Below, piece after piece: positions 31,405 to 39,221 of a stretch of DNA of 64,000 nucleotides. The position numbers were made by a program, and so were the translations under genes. Source of the DNA: Chryseobacterium sp. BGARF1. GTDB taxonomy: Bacteria; Bacteroidota; Bacteroidia; Flavobacteriales; Weeksellaceae. Under the pieces are notes generated by a model. That model was given only the letters and a program-made list of their open reading frames with translations. It did no database searches and was not told the origin of the DNA. How positions within the stretch are numbered: the stretch's first letter is position 1; the number at the start of each line of letters is the position of its first letter. The stretch lies in the NCBI RefSeq assembly GCF_001677955.1, contig NZ_LELA01000020.1, positions 1 through 64,000 of the forward strand. The letters are read 5' to 3'.

Positions 31405-31621
31405 AGAGCTTTCTCGCTTCAGAATGCAGTTTTACATCATTTTCATCAGCTTCTGCTATTCCTTTTTCAATTGATTTTTTCTCTTCATCTGAAATAGAAT
31501 TCCACCAATCTTTTGTCTCTTCTTTTCTGAACTGAGTTAGCTTTTTTATAATAGAAGTATCTTCCAAGGTTGATAACCATTGAATTAGTTCAAGCTTTTC
31601 GTTTAGAATTTGTGAGTTCAT
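31388..31621 (-). CDS. Antitoxin of the ParE-type module
   Basis: 77 residues, acidic and helical, with WWNSISDEEKKSIEKGIAEAD in the middle. This matches the short addiction-module proteins that precede RelE/ParE toxins in Bacteroidota. There is no obvious DNA-binding domain, so autoregulation may depend on the complex. Overlaps the toxin gene by 17 nt. Confidence 0.8.
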   Translation of the reverse strand: MNSQILNEKLELIQWLSTLEDTSIIKKLTQFRKEETKDWWNSISDEEKKSIEKGIAEADENDVKLHSEARKLYEKWL

Positions 31622-31755
31622 AATTCATATTTCTTATTCAAATTTATGATTTTTAAATTAAATTTTAATTCTAAAACTTCAAATCTGTGAAGAAAAGAAA
31701 CGAAAATATCCAAAATCATTCGACTTTGGATATTTTCAATATAAAAATTACATTC

Positions 31756-33201
31756 TTATTTCAATGGAATATTCGCTAAAATATCTTTCGTGAAACTCCA
31801 GAATTTCTGAGTTGAAGAGATATTTGCCTTCTCATCAGGAGAGTGAGCTCCTCTGATGGTTGGTCCGTAACTTACCATTTCCATTTCTGGGTAATTAGCA
31901 CCGATAATTCCGCACTCTAAACCTGCATGACAAGCAACAACGTGAGGTTTTTCTGCAAATTTTTCAGTGTATATTTTTTCTAAAACTTGTACAATTTCAG
32001 AACCTGGTTTTGGCTTCCACCCTGGATAAGAACCGCTGAATTCAACGTTCATTCCAGCTAATTCTGATACCGATTTCAATTGTTCAGCCACCGAATCTTT
32101 AGACGAATCAACAGATGATCTTGAAAGGTTTAAAATTTTCAGACCACCTTCTTTTAATTCTACTCTTGCCACATTGTTTGATGATTCTACCAAATCCTGT
32201 ACATCAGGGCTCATTCTGTAAACTCCGTTATGAAGAGATTTTAAAACTAAAATAATTTTCTTTGAATCTTCTACAGAAAGCGCTTTTTCTGAACTTGTAG
32301 AATTTTCAATATTAATTTGAAGATGAGCTTCAACAGAAGCAAACTCTTCTAAAATTTCTTTTTTAATTCCGTTGGTTACATTTTCAATAAATTCACCAGA
32401 ATTTCTCACAGAAATTAAAGCTACAGATTCTCTTGGGATTGCATTTCTCAAACTTCCGCCATCAATTGAAATTAATTGTACGTTTTGATTTTCCAAAGCT
32501 TTGTAAAGAATTCTGCCCATAATGATATTGGCATTTCCAAAACCTTTGTGGATATCCATTCCTGAATGACCACCCTGTAAACCTTTTACTTCAATTCTTA
32601 CGATTTGTCCGTTAGAAACTTCTGTTGCGTAGTTTTGGGTTACAGTAACGTCAATTCCACCTGCACATCCGATATCGATTTCGTCATCTTCTTCTGTATC
32701 TAAATTTAAAAGGATTTGTCCGGTTAATTGTCCAGGTTTTAAACCTAAAGCTCCGGTCATTCCTGTTTCTTCATCAATCGTGAAAAGAGCTTCCAAATCA
32801 GGATGTGGAATGTCTGAACTTTCTAGAATCGACATAATCGTGGCAACTCCTAAACCATTATCTGCCCCTAAAGTGGTGCCTTTGGCTTTTACCCAGTCTC
32901 CGTCAACTTCCATCTGGATTCCTTGAGTTTCAAAATCGAAATTTACGTCATTGTTTTTTTGGCAAACCATGTCTAAATGAGACTGCATAACAATCGATTT
33001 ACGGTTTTCCATTCCCGAAGTAGCCGGTTTTTTAATAATCACATTTCCTACTTCATCTACTGTAGTTTCCAGTCCTAAATTTTCACCAAATTCTTTGATG
33101 AAAGCAATTATTTTTTCTTCTTTTTTTGACGGTCTCGGAACAGCATTTAATTTGGAAAAATTTTTCCAGATAATCTGCGGTTCTATATTGGATAGTTCCA
33201 T
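31756..33201 (-). CDS. pepD: Aminoacyl-histidine dipeptidase (M20 family)
   Basis: Cytosolic metallo-dipeptidase with broad specificity. 481 residues. Metal-site motifs are QSHLDMVCQ near residue 77 (His ligand, catalytic Asp), GADNGLGVA near 116 (bridging Asp), DEETGMTGALG near 147 (general base Glu then ligand Glu), a Asp in LNLDTEEDDE near 172 and the terminal His in RGAHSPDEK near 451. A dimerisation domain lies between. All expected residues are there. Monocistronic; a terminator ends the preceding gene upstream. Confidence 0.94.
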   Translation of the reverse strand: MELSNIEPQIIWKNFSKLNAVPRPSKKEEKIIAFIKEFGENLGLETTVDEVGNVIIKKPATSGMENRKSIVMQSHLDMVCQKNNDVNFDFETQGIQMEVDGDWVKAKGTTLGADNGLGVATIMSILESSDIPHPDLEALFTIDEETGMTGALGLKPGQLTGQILLNLDTEEDDEIDIGCAGGIDVTVTQNYATEVSNGQIVRIEVKGLQGGHSGMDIHKGFGNANIIMGRILYKALENQNVQLISIDGGSLRNAIPRESVALISVRNSGEFIENVTNGIKKEILEEFASVEAHLQINIENSTSSEKALSVEDSKKIILVLKSLHNGVYRMSPDVQDLVESSNNVARVELKEGGLKILNLSRSSVDSSKDSVAEQLKSVSELAGMNVEFSGSYPGWKPKPGSEIVQVLEKIYTEKFAEKPHVVACHAGLECGIIGANYPEMEMVSYGPTIRGAHSPDEKANISSTQKFWSFTKDILANIPLK

Positions 33202-33237
33202 AAAAATTTATTTTTATCAAAATTACGAAATAAAAAA

Positions 33238-33260
33238 TGCTCCCGAAATTCAGGAGCAAT
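33238..33260 (-). terminator. Terminator of the lipoprotein gene
   Basis: On the minus strand GCTCC / GGAGC stem followed by ATTTTTT. Confidence 0.75.
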
Positions 33261-33264
33261 ATTT

Positions 33265-33325
33265 TTGCTAATTGCTAATTGCTAATTGCTAATTGCTAAT
33301 TGCTAATTGCTAATTGCTAATTGCT
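33265..33325. repeat. Heptamer tandem repeat TTGCTAA x8
   Basis: Eight perfect 7-bp copies (33265-33320) and a partial ninth, between the stop of the lipoprotein gene and its terminator. Perfection suggests recent slippage. Confidence 0.95.
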
Positions 33326-33326
33326 T

Positions 33327-33818
33327 TTAACAGCCACATTCACCATAAATAGGAATGGTCGTTTTGCTTCCGTCTGGTTTTTCAATGGTTAAAGTACCTT
33401 CAAAAAGCAAAGCTTCTTCGTGTTTTATTTTTTTACCTTTTACAGAGATTTTATAATTCTCATTTTCAATTTCCTTGGTTAGCTCTTCGCCAGCTTCCAT
33501 ATCGCTTGAAGAAATTAAATTCATAGCAATTCTTTTTCCGTCGAGTTTCATGTAAGCCGTTTTTCCGGCATCATCAGCGTAAATGTATTGTTCATTTTCA
33601 AAATCTGCTTTGTTTTTTGCAAAATAGCAAGAGCATTCTTTGATTTCTTTCGGGAAAGGAAATACATCAACTAAAACTTTCTCAGGTGTAGGATCTGTTT
33701 TTGCCGAATCCTGAACAATATTCAGAGAATCTGATGGCTTTGAATTTGGAACGGTTTCTTTTTCCTTTTTACAGGCAACCAAAGTTAAGGCTGAAAAGAG
33801 AATGATAAAATATTTCAT
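33327..33818 (-). CDS. Hypothetical lipoprotein
   Basis: 163 residues with a lipoprotein signal and lipobox TLVAC (Cys16), followed by a Lys/Glu/Pro/Ser-rich linker. The C-terminal part contains a conserved-looking CSCYFAKNK near 58 and ends in GECGC, giving four cysteines that could pair. I know no named family. Probably anchored in a membrane facing the periplasm. Monocistronic, with a long repeat tract in its 3' region. Confidence 0.75.
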   Translation of the reverse strand: MKYFIILFSALTLVACKKEKETVPNSKPSDSLNIVQDSAKTDPTPEKVLVDVFPFPKEIKECSCYFAKNKADFENEQYIYADDAGKTAYMKLDGKRIAMNLISSSDMEAGEELTKEIENENYKISVKGKKIKHEEALLFEGTLTIEKPDGSKTTIPIYGECGC

Positions 33819-33866
33819 TTTTAATTTTTTAAATTTTCGTTTTTGAATCTTAAACTAAACTAATAA

Positions 33867-34334
33867 TTATACCATTCTGCTTTTGCTTGTGGTAACTATA
33901 TCAATTTTTTCTAAAATTTCATTAACCCAGTTTTCATTGTTAGCTGAAACTATTATAGTTTTAAAACCAAACTTTTTTCCTTCCATCTCTACACCAAAAG
34001 AGTCATCAATATGAATATCAATGTCAAATTCTGGAGGGAATTTTGAAACATTTTTTCCGTTTTTTCTAACTCTCTTCTCATGCAAATACTGATTGATTAC
34101 AAAATCAACGGGAATTCCATAACATAAAAACATTAATTTAATTTTTACTTTACTTCTATATGAAGTTGTATAAACATAAATTTGATAATCTTGGGTTCTT
34201 AATTCTTTAAATAATTTAATTGTTCCCAATCGAATTCTTTCAGCTCCAATAATTTTTGACCAAAATGATTCTTTTTCTAAAGAAAACTTATTTGTAGAAA
34301 TAATTGTATCATCAAGATCAAATGAAATTTTCAT
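33867..34334 (-). CDS. HAD-superfamily hydrolase
   Basis: 155 residues starting MKISFDLDDTII. Motif I DLDDT at residues 6-10 contains the nucleophile and acid/base Asp; motif II is probably TTSYRSK near 56; motif IV is DIHIDDSFG near 115. It is a minimal, cap-less HAD protein, likely a phosphatase with unknown substrate. Soluble. The ATG is three nt inside the longest reading frame. It lies 29 nt after the LURP-one-type gene on the same strand. Confidence 0.8.
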   Translation of the reverse strand: MKISFDLDDTIISTNKFSLEKESFWSKIIGAERIRLGTIKLFKELRTQDYQIYVYTTSYRSKVKIKLMFLCYGIPVDFVINQYLHEKRVRKNGKNVSKFPPEFDIDIHIDDSFGVEMEGKKFGFKTIIVSANNENWVNEILEKIDIVTTSKSRMV

Positions 34335-34363
34335 CAATTTAGGGATAAATAATTAATGTGAAA

Positions 34364-34966
34364 TTATCCTCTTGCTCTTTCAAGTAAAACCATCATCAAA
34401 AATGATAAGACAACCAAACTTTCATCTTCATCATCAATATCGATTAATCGGTCTAATTGAAATCTTCTGCCAAAAAATGAAGGCATCTTTTTTAGCTTAA
34501 AATATTCTTTTCCATCTATTCCTTTTACGGTGTAAGACGGGTTAAGGAAATATCCGGTAAACATTCCGACAATTGGGATCTCACCAACCATTCCGTCGAA
34601 AAATTTCACCCAAGCATTATCTTCTGTAATTGTAAATTTTTGCTGGTCAGCTTCGTCTAAAACATTGTAAGATGATTTCCAGATAGAGCGCATTCCTTTT
34701 CTGGCAAGTCTTCCAAAGTTTTTTCCAATCGTATCTTTGATAGAGTAAGATGCATTAAAATCAATCCACTGATTAGCTTGAATTCTGAACAGTTCTTTGG
34801 TTTTGCTTTCGTCGTTGAAAACGATAACGTCTTCTTTTAGTTTAAACATTTTCTGACGAACGTAAGCGACATAATTTCCGTGTCGGTCTGTAATGTTGAA
34901 ATCGCTGGCTAAAGTTGTGATCTTAAATTTAAGATCCAGCGGATAGTTGAGGTTGTTGAGTACCAT
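34364..34966 (-). CDS. LURP-one-related family protein
   Basis: 200 residues matching the LOR/tubby-like beta-barrel with a hydrophobic C-terminal helix: LKFKITTLASDFNITDRHGN near 10, YVRQKMFKLKEDVIVF near 35, YTVKGIDGKEYFKLK near 145, then SLVVLSFLMMVLLER at the end. The family resembles phospholipid scramblases; function in bacteria is unknown. The terminal helix may tether it to membrane. Divergent from recR. Confidence 0.75.
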   Translation of the reverse strand: MVLNNLNYPLDLKFKITTLASDFNITDRHGNYVAYVRQKMFKLKEDVIVFNDESKTKELFRIQANQWIDFNASYSIKDTIGKNFGRLARKGMRSIWKSSYNVLDEADQQKFTITEDNAWVKFFDGMVGEIPIVGMFTGYFLNPSYTVKGIDGKEYFKLKKMPSFFGRRFQLDRLIDIDDEDESLVVLSFLMMVLLERARG

Positions 34967-35133
34967 TTAGTTTATTTCTGTTTAATATTTTGATGACCAA
35001 AGATAATGGTTTTTTAAGATTTATGAGTGATAAGTAACTATTTCTGCAGGCTGAGGCTATTACAGAAATTTTACTCTTCAAAGTTATCGTTGCAAATGCA
35101 TATTGATTAGGGATGTTTTACAAGTTTAATTCT

Positions 35134-35141
35134 TATTTTTG
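35134..35141 (+). promoter_or_regulatory. recR promoter -7 box (TATTTTTG), 4 nt before ATG
   Basis: Exact TAnnTTTG followed by TACT and then the recR ATG, implying leaderless transcription and fixing the recR start. Confidence 0.65.
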
Positions 35142-35145
35142 TACT

Positions 35146-35757
35146 ATGGATTACCCAAGTAAAGTATTGGCAAAAGCAGTTGAAGAGATTTCCGGACTTC
35201 CGGGTATTGGGAAGAAAACCGCTTTGCGCCTTGCTCTTCATTTACTTAGACAACCTAATTCCAGAGCGACAAGTTTGGGAACTTCAATCATTAATTTAGT
35301 GAATGAAATTAAATACTGCAAAGAATGCCACAATTTTTCAGATTTTGATATTTGTGAAATCTGTAGCAACGACAAACGTAGTAACGAGTTGATTTGTATT
35401 GTGGAAGATGTACGAGATGTTATCGCTATTGAAAATACCGGAAAATACAGAGGGAAATACCTTATTTTGGGTGGGAAAATTTCTCCAATGGAAGGAGTGG
35501 GGCCTCATCAATTGAATATTCCAAGTATTGAAAAGAAGCTACAGCAAGGCTTGGCAAAAGAATTTATCTTTGCTCTAAGTGCAACTATGGAAGGCGATAC
35601 AACCGCTTATTATATTTACAAAAAATTCAAAAATTCGGGTGTTCAGTTTTCAACTATAGCAAGAGGAATTTCAGTAGGCGATGAACTGGAATATGCAGAC
35701 GAAATTTCTTTAGGCAGATCGATTACCAACAGACTTCCGTATAACGAAAAGGATTAA
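35146..35757 (+). CDS. recR: Recombination protein RecR
   Basis: DNA-repair mediator that works with RecF/RecO to load RecA at gaps. 203 residues from MDYPSKVL; eleven extra upstream codons would overlap the promoter. An N-terminal HhH motif (LPGIGKKTALRLALHLL near 18-34), a four-cysteine zinc finger (CKECHNFSDFDICEIC near 57-72), a Toprim domain with CIVEDVRDV near 82, and the C-terminal Walker-B-like region are all in place. The glycosyltransferase gene starts 1 nt after its stop, so they are co-transcribed. Confidence 0.95.
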   Translation: MDYPSKVLAKAVEEISGLPGIGKKTALRLALHLLRQPNSRATSLGTSIINLVNEIKYCKECHNFSDFDICEICSNDKRSNELICIVEDVRDVIAIENTGKYRGKYLILGGKISPMEGVGPHQLNIPSIEKKLQQGLAKEFIFALSATMEGDTTAYYIYKKFKNSGVQFSTIARGISVGDELEYADEISLGRSITNRLPYNEKD

Positions 35758-35758
35758 A

Positions 35759-36598
35759 ATGAGAAAAAAACTTTCAATCATTATCGTTAATTACAATGTG
35801 ACTCAACTGTTAAGAAACTGTTTGATTTCTATTGAGAAATATAATGATGGAGTCGATTATGAAGTTATTGTGATTGATAACAAATCTACAGACAGTTCTT
35901 GGGGCGACCTCATTCCGGAATTTCCAAAAGTACATTTTATGGCTTCGGAAGAGAATGGAGGTTTTGCCAAAGCCAATAATGAAGCGATAAAAACAGCAAT
36001 CGGAGAATATGTACTTATTTTAAATCCTGATACAGAGTTGGAAGGCTTTTACTTAAAAGAAATTTTAGATTTTGCTGATTCTAAAACTAATTTTGGTTGT
36101 CTTGGGGTAAGAATGCACGATGCCAACGGAGATTTTCTTCCGGAAAGCAAGCGTTCGGTTCCGGATATGATGAATTCTTTCGAAAAATTATTTACCAGTT
36201 TTAAAAAGAAAAATTCAAAATCATATTATCGAAACGATATTGATGAATATGGAGTCGCAGAAGTAGAAGTAATCACCGGAGCATTTTTCCTGGTTAAAAA
36301 AGAGGTTTACGAAAAAATTGGAGGTTTAGACGAAAGCTATTTCATGTATGGTGAAGATATTGATATTTGTTATACGTTGTTGAATAATGGGTATCAAAAT
36401 TACTATTACGGAAAGGCTTCTATTCTTCATCATAAAGGTGAAAGTACGGTGAAAGATGAGGTATACCTTGAAAGATTTTACGGAGCGATGCAGATTTTTA
36501 TTGATAAGTATTACAGAGAAAGTAAACCCTTGCAATATTCATTTATGAAAGCAGGATTAAAGCTAAGGCATAAAATAGAAAAAATCAAACTCAAATAA
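35759..36598 (+). CDS. Family 2 glycosyltransferase
   Basis: 279 residues of the GT-A fold: SIIIVNYNVTQLLRNCL at the start, VIDNKSTDSS near 40, and a DxD-like LNPDTEL near 92. ITGAFFLVKKEVYEKIGGLDE near 170 and MYGEDIDICYTL near 195 complete the family pattern of rhamnosyl- or N-acetylglucosaminyl-type transferases. No membrane helix. Substrate unknown; probably builds surface polysaccharide. Translationally close to recR; followed by a strong terminator. Confidence 0.9.
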   Translation: MRKKLSIIIVNYNVTQLLRNCLISIEKYNDGVDYEVIVIDNKSTDSSWGDLIPEFPKVHFMASEENGGFAKANNEAIKTAIGEYVLILNPDTELEGFYLKEILDFADSKTNFGCLGVRMHDANGDFLPESKRSVPDMMNSFEKLFTSFKKKNSKSYYRNDIDEYGVAEVEVITGAFFLVKKEVYEKIGGLDESYFMYGEDIDICYTLLNNGYQNYYYGKASILHHKGESTVKDEVYLERFYGAMQIFIDKYYRESKPLQYSFMKAGLKLRHKIEKIKLK

Positions 36599-36600
36599 AA

Positions 36601-36629
36601 AAAGCAACTCAATCGAGTTGCTTTCATTT
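36601..36629 (+). terminator. Terminator after the glycosyltransferase
   Basis: AAAGCAACTC / GAGTTGCTTT stem with AATC loop, then CATTTTT. Confidence 0.85.
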
Positions 36630-36650
36630 TTATCTTAAATAAAGTATTTC

Positions 36651-36995
36651 TTATTTATTTGCCGGAACACTTACCGGAGCTGAAGACTCAGAAGCCGGAG
36701 CTTTTCCTGCCGGAGCTTCTTTAGTTGGAGCTTGAGGAATAGCTGGTGCTACTTGTTTAGGTTTACCAGTCACGACAACGCTTATCAAGATAAGAACGAT
36801 GATTACCGCTCCTAAAGTCCAAGTTGATTTTTCCATAAAATCATTCGTTCTCTGTACTCCAAACTGTGTAGAAGATGCACCTCCGAAAGTACTAGAAAGA
36901 CCGCCACCTTTTGGGTTTTGAGCCATAACAACGATTACCAATAAAACGCTGGCAATCATAATAAGAATCATTAATAGTGTAAATATAGTATCCAT
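36651..36995 (-). CDS. secG: Preprotein translocase subunit SecG
   Basis: 114 residues with two transmembrane helices (about 3-22 and 57-77) and the conserved loop QNPKGGGLSSTFGG near residues 27-40. SecG is an inner-membrane partner of SecYE in protein export. The C-terminal tail is rich in Ala, Pro and Glu, as often in this phylum. Convergent with the glycosyltransferase and separated from the upstream M16 genes by a terminator. Confidence 0.93.
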   Translation of the reverse strand: MDTIFTLLMILIMIASVLLVIVVMAQNPKGGGLSSTFGGASSTQFGVQRTNDFMEKSTWTLGAVIIVLILISVVVTGKPKQVAPAIPQAPTKEAPAGKAPASESSAPVSVPANK

Positions 36996-37071
36996 TAATT
37001 TTAATATCTTTTTGAATGGGCAAATCTAATGTTTTTTTACCAAACGGCAAAATAAGATTTGTGCTAAAAAT

Positions 37072-37100
37072 AAAAAAACGGCAGCAATTGCTACCGTTTT
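37072..37100 (-). terminator. Terminator of the M16 peptidase operon
   Basis: AAAACGG-[C/T]-AGCAATTGCT-[A/G]-CCGTTTT hairpin; on the minus strand it is followed by a T-run. Confidence 0.85.
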
Positions 37101-37119
37101 CATTAAAATATATTAATTC

Positions 37120-39165
37120 TTATTTGAAGTCAGAATCTTTAGCCTGGTTTATTTCGTATGATTTTACTTTCATCACCATATCCATACCCATTTGATTAAC
37201 TGTAATCGTGTAAGGCATTTTTACACCAGAAACATCTTTGTAATCTGCAAATGTTGTAGGAACTGTAAAAGTTTGCCCTTGTGCAGATACTGTTTCAGTC
37301 TCACCTGTTTTAAGACCAGTTTTTACACTGTAATAATAAGCTTTATCACCAGCTTTGATTGCATAAGAATCTTCACCGTTGATTTTTTCAATTCCTGCCA
37401 ATTTATAATCTGCAGATTTAGCAAAACCTAGTTCTTCGAAAAGCTCAGTGTTTTTCAAGTTGTCAGCGATTTCTTCTTTAGTCATCTCAACTTTTTGTCC
37501 CATTTGCTCAGAATAACCAGTTTTACCGTCGAAAACTTGTTTTTGAAGTGTCATTCCACCGGCAGAAACTACTTGAAGTTCTTTTCCTCCTTGAGCTTTT
37601 GTTGTTTTTATATCGATGGTTTGCCCTTGCATAAAAGTTGAAGAAGTCATTGTGTAAGAATTCACTTTTGCTAAATTCGCTTTTCCGCCAATTGCATTAA
37701 TGTACTTATCAACAACAGAAGCTACAGTTACGCTTGCATCAACTTTCTGAACTGTTGGTTTTGCAACAGGATTTGCATTAGCATCGAAATATTTTACAGG
37801 ATAACCTAATTTTTCTAGCCCTTCAGAAATATCAGATGCTTTACCAGCGATGAAAATTCTGCTTTGATTTGGTAAAATAGTTGCTTTTACCGCGTTAGAA
37901 ACGTCAGCTGCAGTTACTTTATCAATAGATTTTAAATAGTTAGTGTAAAAATCAGCCGGAAGGTCCTGAACTTTTTGGTTAACTGCAAATCTTGCAATCG
38001 TTGCAGGCTGCTCTAATGCCATGATAAAGCTTCCTTTCAATTTAGCTTTAGCATTTGCCAATTCTTCAGGTTTTACTGTAGAAATAGCATTCAACTCGTT
38101 CATGAATTCTTTTACAGCTTTATCTGTTACTTCATTTCTTACGCTAGCTTTAGCAGAGAAAGAAGGTGAATATTTGCTGGCTGTTAAGCTAGAGTAGGCA
38201 CCATAAGTGAATGCGTTTTTCTCACGAAGATTCATGAAAAGTCTAGCTTCTCCACCGCCACCAAGAATGTAGTTGGCAATTGTTGCAGGGAAGTAGTTGG
38301 CATCTTTCATTTTCAATGTGTTCAGATTTCCTACAGAAACTACAGATTGTACTGCAGAAGGAACGTCTACTACATTGATCTCAGTTTTAGCAACATTTGA
38401 AGCCGGCTCTAAAGCTGGGAATTTTGTATCAGCTTTTTTCCAGTTGTTGAAAGCTTTTTCAATCATTGGCTTTACCTGGTCAAATTTTACATCACCAACA
38501 ATTACAAGGTAAGCATTGTCTGGAGCGTAATATTTTTTGTAAATATTTTGAACGTCCGCTAACTGAATTTTGTTAATAGATTCTTCTGTTTCAAATTCTC
38601 CTCTTGAAGTATTTTTTCCGTAAGCTAATGCGTTCGAAACTCTTGATGCGATTGCATCTGCACTTTTCTCTGAAGATTTTAAACCTTCAACAGCTCTTTC
38701 TTTAGATTTTGTGATTTCGTCAGCAGAAAATTTAGGATTGATTATTGCATCAGACATTAAGCCTAAAACCTCTGGGAAATATTTTGAAAGAGAGTTTGAT
38801 GAAGCTCCTGCAGAAGAGAAGTTTAGGTTAGCTCCCAAAAAGTCTACTCTCTTGTTGAATGCATCTTTGCTTAAAGTGGTTGTTCCGTTACCAAGCTGAT
38901 CTGCCATGATTTCGCTTACTCCGGTTACATCACCCTCGAAATAAGGCTGTCTGTCCATAGAAAGACTCACGTTTACTCTTGGTAATTTGTTGTTTTCAAC
39001 TACCATTACGATCATTCCGTTTTTAAGTTGAAAAGTTTTTGGCTTCGCAATGTTGATGGTAGGAGTTGGTCCTGGCTTTGGCATTGCATTAATATCAATT
39101 TTTTGTGCAGAAAGCATTCCTGAGAATAAAAATGCTACGGCTATATAGGTCAATTGTTTTTTCAT
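37120..39165 (-). CDS. M16-family peptidase homologue, apparently non-catalytic, with C-terminal LolA-like region
   Basis: 681 residues with a signal peptide (MKKQLTYIAVAFLFSGMLSAQ). Residues ~30-460 form the two-lobed M16 fold, but where an active enzyme has HxxEH this one reads VSEIMADQL, so zinc binding is lost. Residues ~470-681 resemble a LolA/outer-membrane lipoprotein-sorting fold. It is encoded 56 nt downstream of an M16 protein that keeps HxxEH; the pair probably forms a heterodimer like PqqL-type or mitochondrial processing peptidases, with this one as the partner subunit. Periplasmic. Confidence 0.88.
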   Translation of the reverse strand: MKKQLTYIAVAFLFSGMLSAQKIDINAMPKPGPTPTINIAKPKTFQLKNGMIVMVVENNKLPRVNVSLSMDRQPYFEGDVTGVSEIMADQLGNGTTTLSKDAFNKRVDFLGANLNFSSAGASSNSLSKYFPEVLGLMSDAIINPKFSADEITKSKERAVEGLKSSEKSADAIASRVSNALAYGKNTSRGEFETEESINKIQLADVQNIYKKYYAPDNAYLVIVGDVKFDQVKPMIEKAFNNWKKADTKFPALEPASNVAKTEINVVDVPSAVQSVVSVGNLNTLKMKDANYFPATIANYILGGGGEARLFMNLREKNAFTYGAYSSLTASKYSPSFSAKASVRNEVTDKAVKEFMNELNAISTVKPEELANAKAKLKGSFIMALEQPATIARFAVNQKVQDLPADFYTNYLKSIDKVTAADVSNAVKATILPNQSRIFIAGKASDISEGLEKLGYPVKYFDANANPVAKPTVQKVDASVTVASVVDKYINAIGGKANLAKVNSYTMTSSTFMQGQTIDIKTTKAQGGKELQVVSAGGMTLQKQVFDGKTGYSEQMGQKVEMTKEEIADNLKNTELFEELGFAKSADYKLAGIEKINGEDSYAIKAGDKAYYYSVKTGLKTGETETVSAQGQTFTVPTTFADYKDVSGVKMPYTITVNQMGMDMVMKVKSYEINQAKDSDFK

Positions 39166-39221
39166 TGTAAAAAATTTAAAAATTTATAATCATATTTTAA
39201 AACACGGAGTTTTTTATACGA

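Noticed and set aside
33265..33325. Possible CRISPR-like array
   Set aside because: The repeats are 7 bp and contiguous without spacers, so this is a simple tandem repeat.
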